Assembly (NCBI GenBank): GCA_038120515.1
Contig: JAYOLW010000007.1
Coordinates: 1 to 64,000, forward strand
DNA: 64,000 nt
Reading direction: 5' to 3'
From: JADHOX01 sp038120515
Lineage (GTDB): Bacteria; Pseudomonadota; Alphaproteobacteria; Rickettsiales; JABIRX01
The notes below the pieces were generated by a model, which had not been told where the DNA came from, made no database searches, and saw only the letters and a list, made by a program, of their open reading frames with translations. The stretch's first letter is position 1. Every line of letters starts with the position of its first letter. The position numbers and the translations under genes were made by a program. Positions 59,094-64,000 of this stretch are shown here, piece after piece.

Positions 59094-59703
59094 AAGGAAA
59101 GTCCCCAAGATTTATTTTGTTATTAATAACTTCTAATTGCTGATCTGATTGATTCATTATGATAATACCTCCTTCATCTGACCTTACTTTAATCATATCA
59201 GATAGCTTCTTATGTATTGGTTGTGGTAAATTCTGAAAAGGCTCATTTAAATACCAAATAGGTTTTGGATCAAGAATTAAACGTGATAATATTACTGATT
59301 GTCTCTGAGATTGATTTAGAGTGATAAACTTACGGTCTGCAATATCATCAAGCTCAAAAAAATAAAATGCAGTATCAATTAACAATTCATTTCCATAAAT
59401 ACCAGACCAAAATCTTACATTTTCTAATACTGTCAGATGTTCTTTAAAACCATGCAATTCCTGATCGATATAATGAATATCATTAAAATATTGTTGCTTA
59501 GACTCTTTGATGTTGCTTTGTTTAATTAATATTTGACCAGTGAAATGTTTGTTCAGCCCAGCAAGTGACTTGAGGAAAAGGTTACGAATATTTTTATCTA
59601 AACCAACAATATTGGTAACTGAACATTGAAAAAAACTACAAGATAAATCATGTACATATTTATTTGATTTTATCTCTAGGCAAAAATTTTCAATGGTCAG
59701 CAT
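59083..59703 (-). CDS. ccmA: Degenerate CcmA-like ABC ATPase
   Basis: A 206-residue protein whose length and overall pattern fit CcmA, the haem-exporter ATPase of cytochrome c maturation system I. Its ATPase motifs are lost. The Walker A position reads GLDKNIRNLFLKSLAGL (34-50) with no GKS/T. The signature is LNQSQRQS in place of LSxGQ. Walker B reads WYLNEPF, with Asn for Asp and the Glu kept. It cannot bind and hydrolyse ATP in the normal way. It is followed by the truncated CcmB-like gene in coupled arrangement. It may be a decaying gene or may have a structural role. Confidence 0.7.
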   Translation of the reverse strand: MLTIENFCLEIKSNKYVHDLSCSFFQCSVTNIVGLDKNIRNLFLKSLAGLNKHFTGQILIKQSNIKESKQQYFNDIHYIDQELHGFKEHLTVLENVRFWSGIYGNELLIDTAFYFFELDDIADRKFITLNQSQRQSVILSRLILDPKPIWYLNEPFQNLPQPIHKKLSDMIKVRSDEGGIIIMNQSDQQLEVINNKINLGDFPYAN

Positions 59704-59788
59704 ATTAAAGACGAAATTTAAATATCAGAAATATTGTTAATTATGTTTTTATGATTAAGTGTCTAATCAAAGACCCATTAATTTGTAA

Positions 59789-62443
59789 ATGAAAATGACA
59801 CAAAATCCATATATAAAAGCATTATCTGTTAAAAATGATCATTATAAATATTTTGATCTTAAAACTCTAATTGAATCTTGTGGCAGTAAGATCACAAACC
59901 TACCATATTCTATAAGGATACTGTTCGAAAATTACTTGAGGTCAGCAGCGATAAATGGTAATTTTGATGAAGCTGCAGATCGAATTAAAGCTTATCTAAA
60001 CAAAACTCCTGATGTTGAAGTAGCATATTATCCAGCAAGAATTTTAATGCAGGATTTTACCGGCGTGCCTGCAGTTGTCGATCTTGCTTCAATGCGTCAA
60101 GCAGTACTAGATAATGGCGGTGACCCAAAAAAAATAAACCCTATAATTCAAGTTGATTTAGTTATAGATCACTCTGTACAAGTTGATTTCTACAAAACTG
60201 ATTCTGCTTTATCAGATAATATCAAACGTGAGCTTGAGCGAAATAATGAAAGATACAAATTTTTAAAATGGGGCGGGGCAGCATTTGATAATTACAGAGC
60301 TGTACCTCCTGGAACTGGAATTTGTCATCAAGTTAATTTAGAATATTTAGCTGAAGTTTCATATGTTAAAGAAATCAATAACGAAAAATTTATTTATCCT
60401 GATAGTTTAGTTGGAACTGATTCACACACAACCATGATTAATGGAGTTGGTGTTTTTGGTTTTGGTGTTGGCGGTATTGAGGCAGAAGCTGCCATGCTTG
60501 GTCAAGAAGTTTCAATGGTTGTTCCTAAAGTTGTGGGGTTTAAGCTAACTGGTGCACCTCAGGAAGGAGTTACTGCAACTGATATTGTTCTGACTATTTG
60601 TGAAAAATTAAGGCAGCATGGTGTCGTTGGCAAATTTGTTGAGTTTTATGGTGATGCAGTAAGTAATTTATCACTTGCAGATAGAGCTACAATTTCAAAT
60701 ATGTCACCAGAATTTGGTGCTACTATGGCATATTTTCCAGTTGATGATGAGACTATTAATTACCTAAGATTAACTGCACGTAATGAAAATATTATTCACA
60801 GAACTGAAGCATATTTTAAAACTCAAGAATTTTGGCGTAATAATGCAGATGAAATAAAATATGATGAAGAATTATTATTTGACTTATCTGCTGTAAAACC
60901 ATGTCTTGCTGGTCCTAAATTACCACAAGATCGAGTAACACTTGAGAATGTTGGTAATGATTTTAGTGATAAATTTACTGTAGACCTAAAAGCAAAATTT
61001 ACTGTTCAAAACCAAAATTATCAAATGCAGCATGGCGATGTTGTGATTGCAGCGATTACTTCTTGTACTAACACTTCAAACCCATCAGTTATGGTTGCAG
61101 CTGGTTTAATTGCCAAAAAGGCCTTAGAAAAAGGTCTTAAAATTAAACCATATGTGAAATCATCACTGGCTCCTGGTTCACAAGTTGTAACAGAATATTT
61201 AGCCAAAGCTGGTTTAATTCAGCCATTATCTGAGCTTGGTTTTAAAGTTGTTGGTTATGGCTGTACAACCTGTATCGGTAACTCAGGTCCATTAGATGAT
61301 GAAATTGAAGCAACGATTACGGAAAACAAGATGATAGTATCCTCGGTATTATCAGGAAATAGAAATTTTGAAGGTAGAATTCATCCTTTGGTTAAAGCTA
61401 GTTATTTAGCATCTCCACCGCTTGTAATTGCTTATGCATTACTCGGTAATACACGAAATGATATTACAACTACAGCTCTTGGACAGGATCAAAATGGTCA
61501 TGATGTTTTCTTAAAAGATCTTTGGCCATCTAATCAAGAAATCAGTGAATATATCGCTAAATCAATTACACCTGAAATGTTCAAAGAGAAATATGCTAGT
61601 GTATTTGATGGCGATGAAACATGGCAAAAAAGTGAGTTTACTCCCAGCCAAACTTATCAAGTTGATAAGACTAGCACAGATATTCAGAACCCTCCTTTCT
61701 TTGGCAATTTAAATGCCCAAATTAATAAGGATATTAACAATGCCAGAATTCTTGCATTATTTGGTGACAATATCACAACTGATCATATCTCACCTGCAGG
61801 TGCAATATCCAAAGAAACCCCAGCTGCTTTATATTTAAATAATAAAGATATCGCAGTAAAAGATTTCAACTCATATGGATCAAGGCGAGGAAATCATGAA
61901 GTTATGATGCGTGGAACTTTTGCCAATGTCAGGATTAAAAACGAAATGATGCACGGCAAGGAAGGTGGCATGACTATTTTTCAAAATAGTGGCTCATCAC
62001 AAGAAATGACAATTTTCGATGCAGCTATGAGTTATCAAGCCCTTGCCAAAGATTTAGTTATCTTTGCAGGTAAAAATTATGGTACTGGATCATCACGAGA
62101 TTGGGCAGCAAAAGGTAGTAGATTACTTGGTGTCAAAGCCGTAATAGCTGAAAGTTTTGAAAGAATTCATAGATCAAATTTAATTGGAATGGGTGTTTTG
62201 CCACTTATTTTCAAATCTGATAATCGTTTATCATTAAAACTTGAAGGCACCGAATTAGTGACAATTTTAGGTTTAAACGATATTAAAGTTGGATCGACCG
62301 TAATTGCAAATATTCAATATGCAAATGGTGAGACTAAAGATGTTGAGCTTACTGTTAAAATTGATACTGACGTTGAGCTTCAAAACTACCAAAATGGTGG
62401 AATTCTACAAAGAGTTGTTAAAGAAGTCGCCAACCAGAATTAA
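59789..62443 (+). CDS. acnA: Aconitate hydratase A
   Basis: An 884-residue TCA-cycle enzyme interconverting citrate and isocitrate through a [4Fe-4S] cluster. Cluster ligands are in IAAITSCTNTSNPSVM and VGYGCTTCIGNSGPL. Other sites are LVGTDSHTTMINGVGVFGFGVGGIEAEA, the swivel-domain linker NARILALFGDNITTDHISPAGAI, YGSRRGNHEVMMRG and FAGKNYGTGSSRDWAAKG. The IRP/AcnA-type length is normal. A bidirectional terminator follows. Confidence 0.98.
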   Translation: MKMTQNPYIKALSVKNDHYKYFDLKTLIESCGSKITNLPYSIRILFENYLRSAAINGNFDEAADRIKAYLNKTPDVEVAYYPARILMQDFTGVPAVVDLASMRQAVLDNGGDPKKINPIIQVDLVIDHSVQVDFYKTDSALSDNIKRELERNNERYKFLKWGGAAFDNYRAVPPGTGICHQVNLEYLAEVSYVKEINNEKFIYPDSLVGTDSHTTMINGVGVFGFGVGGIEAEAAMLGQEVSMVVPKVVGFKLTGAPQEGVTATDIVLTICEKLRQHGVVGKFVEFYGDAVSNLSLADRATISNMSPEFGATMAYFPVDDETINYLRLTARNENIIHRTEAYFKTQEFWRNNADEIKYDEELLFDLSAVKPCLAGPKLPQDRVTLENVGNDFSDKFTVDLKAKFTVQNQNYQMQHGDVVIAAITSCTNTSNPSVMVAAGLIAKKALEKGLKIKPYVKSSLAPGSQVVTEYLAKAGLIQPLSELGFKVVGYGCTTCIGNSGPLDDEIEATITENKMIVSSVLSGNRNFEGRIHPLVKASYLASPPLVIAYALLGNTRNDITTTALGQDQNGHDVFLKDLWPSNQEISEYIAKSITPEMFKEKYASVFDGDETWQKSEFTPSQTYQVDKTSTDIQNPPFFGNLNAQINKDINNARILALFGDNITTDHISPAGAISKETPAALYLNNKDIAVKDFNSYGSRRGNHEVMMRGTFANVRIKNEMMHGKEGGMTIFQNSGSSQEMTIFDAAMSYQALAKDLVIFAGKNYGTGSSRDWAAKGSRLLGVKAVIAESFERIHRSNLIGMGVLPLIFKSDNRLSLKLEGTELVTILGLNDIKVGSTVIANIQYANGETKDVELTVKIDTDVELQNYQNGGILQRVVKEVANQN

Positions 62444-62478
62444 AAAAAGGGCTAAGGCATAAAGCCAGAGCCCTTTTT
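62442..62478. terminator. Bidirectional terminator between acnA and cysK
   Basis: AAAAAGGGCT (62444-62453) pairs with AGAGCCCTTTTT around 62467-62478, with GGC and GCC pairing in the loop. The A run on one side and the T run on the other let it serve both convergent genes. Confidence 0.85.
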
Positions 62479-62507
62479 AAATTTTCTATTTTATAAATAT
62501 CTCAATA

Positions 62508-63440
62508 TTAAACTGCTATATCTTCAAATAATACTGTTGATAAATATCTTTCACCAAAAGATGCTAAGATAAAAGCTATTACTTTGCCTTTATTTTCAGG
62601 TCTTTTTGCAACCTCAAGCGCGGCAAAGGCAGCAGCACCAGATGAAATACCACCAAGAATTCCTTCAACATTACCAAGTTTTCTTGCAGTTTCAATAGCA
62701 TCAGTATTTGAAACTTGAATAACTTCATCAATCACAGACCTATCAAGAATATCCGGAATAAAACCTGCACCGATTCCTTGAATTTTATGAGGTCCAGGTT
62801 GACCACCAGATAAAACCGGACTATCTTTAGGCTCCACTGCAATCATCTGAATTTTTGGATTATATTTTTTAAGCACTTGTCCAACACCAGTAATTGTGCC
62901 TCCAGTTCCAACTCCAGCAACTACAATATCAATTTCACCATTAGTATCACGCCAAATTTCTTCTGCAGTAGTTTTTCTATGAATTTCAACATTAGCAATA
63001 TTTTCAAACTGCTTCATAATAACAGAATTGCTAATTTCTTTGTTAAGTTCTTGTGCTTTTGCAACAGCTCCTTTCATACCAAGAGCGGCTTCAGTAAGGA
63101 CAATTTCAGCACCATAAGCTTTTAAAAGTTTACGACGCTCGATTGACATGGATTCAGGCATAGTCAGTATTAAGCGATAACCTTTAATAGCTGCAACAAA
63201 TGCAAGACCAATTCCAGTATTTCCACTAGTTGCTTCAATAAGAACAGTTTCACCAGCTTTAATCTTTCCAAGTTCCTCAGCTTTTTCAACCATACTAACA
63301 GCAATCCTGTCTTTAACAGAGTTACTTGGATTGTAATATTCAAGTTTAGCTGCCACAATATTATCATTAGTATTTAATTTACCTAATTTCACAAGTGGTG
63401 TATTACCAATTAACTTAGTGAGATTTTCATGAATTGTCAT
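62508..63440 (-). CDS. cysK: Cysteine synthase A
   Basis: 310 residues from the ATG at 63440; an ATG 48 bases upstream overlaps cysN and is less likely. O-acetylserine sulfhydrylase motifs are LTKLIGNTPLVKLGKL, the PLP Lys43 in PSNSVKDRIA, EATSGNTGIGLAF, VAGVGTGGTITGVG and GISSGAAAFAALE. It makes cysteine from O-acetylserine (from CysE at 36 kb) and sulfide. AGG lies just before the ATG. It follows cysN by 28 bp, so the two are probably cotranscribed for sulfate assimilation. Confidence 0.96.
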   Translation of the reverse strand: MTIHENLTKLIGNTPLVKLGKLNTNDNIVAAKLEYYNPSNSVKDRIAVSMVEKAEELGKIKAGETVLIEATSGNTGIGLAFVAAIKGYRLILTMPESMSIERRKLLKAYGAEIVLTEAALGMKGAVAKAQELNKEISNSVIMKQFENIANVEIHRKTTAEEIWRDTNGEIDIVVAGVGTGGTITGVGQVLKKYNPKIQMIAVEPKDSPVLSGGQPGPHKIQGIGAGFIPDILDRSVIDEVIQVSNTDAIETARKLGNVEGILGGISSGAAAFAALEVAKRPENKGKVIAFILASFGERYLSTVLFEDIAV

Positions 63441-63468
63441 TTTATTACCTATATTTGTGTTTTCAGTT

Positions 63469-64000
63469 TTATAATTGAGAGCTGTCATAACTTACATTTC
63501 GTTTTGAGTTGCCGAAAATTTTACTAAAAAAACCTTTTTTTTGCTCTGGCCTTTCAACAAATTTTATTAAACCACAAGCAATTGTTTCATTAGTAAATTT
63601 ATCGATTAGTAGGAATGATCCTGTATATTTTGAATTATTAAAATAATCAAATGGTAACTTCGAGGACAACTTTAGAGTCGCATCAATTATATCATTTTGT
63701 TTTGCAAACTGGATATCTTTGAGAGTTAAATTATCAAGGTTTATAGCACCTTTTACATTATCAATTTTCGCATTAATAAAATTATGATTAATCTTCATTA
63801 AATATTCAGATCCTTCGGACAAATCAGTTTCTTCTGATTTAAACCAAATAAGATTTGCTGATAATTCTTTTTCAAAAGGTGGGTTTTCTAATGCCCCAGT
63901 AAGTAATGAACCTCTTGCAACATCAATTTCCTTATCAAGCACAACAGCCACAGAGTTACCAATTTCAGCCGAATCGGAAGCCTTACCCGCAACTATAATT
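63469..64000 (-). CDS. cysN: Sulfate adenylyltransferase large subunit CysN, C-terminal part (5' end outside window)
   Basis: An open frame of 177 codons enters from the right edge and stops at 63469. The EF-Tu-like domains 2 and 3 of CysN are visible: ALVLDKEIDVARG-type VVLDKEIDVARGSLL, LIWFKSEETDLSEGSEYLMKIN, INLDNLTLKDIQFAKQNDI and YTGSFLLIDKFTNETIACGLI. The GTPase domain lies outside. The unusual tail RPEQKKGFFSKIFGNSKRN is basic, and no APS kinase (CysC) domain is fused. It works with CysD to activate sulfate and is coupled to cysK. Confidence 0.9.
   Translation of the reverse strand, partial: IIVAGKASDSAEIGNSVAVVLDKEIDVARGSLLTGALENPPFEKELSANLIWFKSEETDLSEGSEYLMKINHNFINAKIDNVKGAINLDNLTLKDIQFAKQNDIIDATLKLSSKLPFDYFNNSKYTGSFLLIDKFTNETIACGLIKFVERPEQKKGFFSKIFGNSKRNVSYDSSQL

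Overview
The window is a strongly AT-rich stretch of a bacterial chromosome with a high coding density and short intergenic gaps. It most likely comes from a small-genome alphaproteobacterium. The evidence is a set of genes typical of that class and of the mitochondrial lineage: a Mic60/mitofilin-like gene directly upstream of hemY, an NDUFS4-type complex I subunit, NDUFAF5-like and NDUFAF7/MidA-like methyltransferase-fold proteins, a Rickettsia APRc-type retropepsin, rpoH, an alphaproteobacterial-type addA and the tig-clpP-clpX-lon cluster. The genus cannot be named from sequence alone. Two runs of exactly ten N (18450-18459 and 51613-51622) show that this is a scaffolded draft assembly. No phage, insertion sequence, CRISPR array or rRNA is visible. 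Four tRNA genes (Asp, Val, Leu, Gln) are present.

Layout. 1-914 is a truncated unknown gene. 1037-5879 holds SelO, a YgaP-like rhodanese, an animal-type glutaminase with ankyrin repeats and a eukaryote-type (GSII) glutamine synthetase. 5984-8019 is a two-component pair whose regulator has an XRE DNA-binding domain. 8020-12609 carries pirin, a MerP/MerT-like metal-handling trio, a DUF3429 protein, a metallo-beta-lactamase-fold lipoprotein and small envelope proteins. 12679-15551 holds a SulP anion transporter, a small secreted protein and an outer-membrane barrel. 15638-19137 is a three-gene overlapping operon that looks like lysine / 2-aminoadipate degradation (HglS-like, saccharopine dehydrogenase-like, ALDH7). 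19244-23444 holds yidD, hisI, a VanX-like dipeptidase and a 961-residue protein whose C-terminal half resembles the glutamine-synthetase fold.

23565-29732 is a tRNA and proteostasis block (tRNA-Leu, tig, clpP, clpX, lon, tRNA-Val, tRNA-Asp). 29912-35725 reads forward: an S49 peptidase, class I aldolase, ThiE-like, GdhA and an Uup-type ABC-F protein. 35731-39146 is one reverse operon: tRNA-Gln, NDUFS4, Mic60, HemY, CysE, CutA. 39209-46188 holds RidA, a prepilin-peptidase-like protein, the NDUFAF5-like protein, APRc, RpoH, HemB, YggT and UbiD. 46339-49209 holds Pal-CpoB, an alpha carbonic anhydrase and CvfB. 49215-56691 holds AddA, HolC, a glycosyltransferase, a hydrolase, MidA and Lgt. 56853-64000 holds a lytic transglycosylase, degenerate CcmA and truncated CcmB, aconitase, CysK and the end of CysN.

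How the genes fit together. Glutamate and glutamine chemistry recurs (glutaminase, GSII, GDH, and aminoadipate degradation that yields glutamate). Sulfur assimilation is represented by CysN, CysE, CysK and possibly SulP. Respiratory-complex and cristae-type genes cluster around 38-41 kb and at 55 kb. The most novel candidates are the GS-fold-like giant protein translationally coupled to a VanX-like peptidase, and the CcmA/CcmB pair that has lost its ATPase motifs and half of its membrane subunit.
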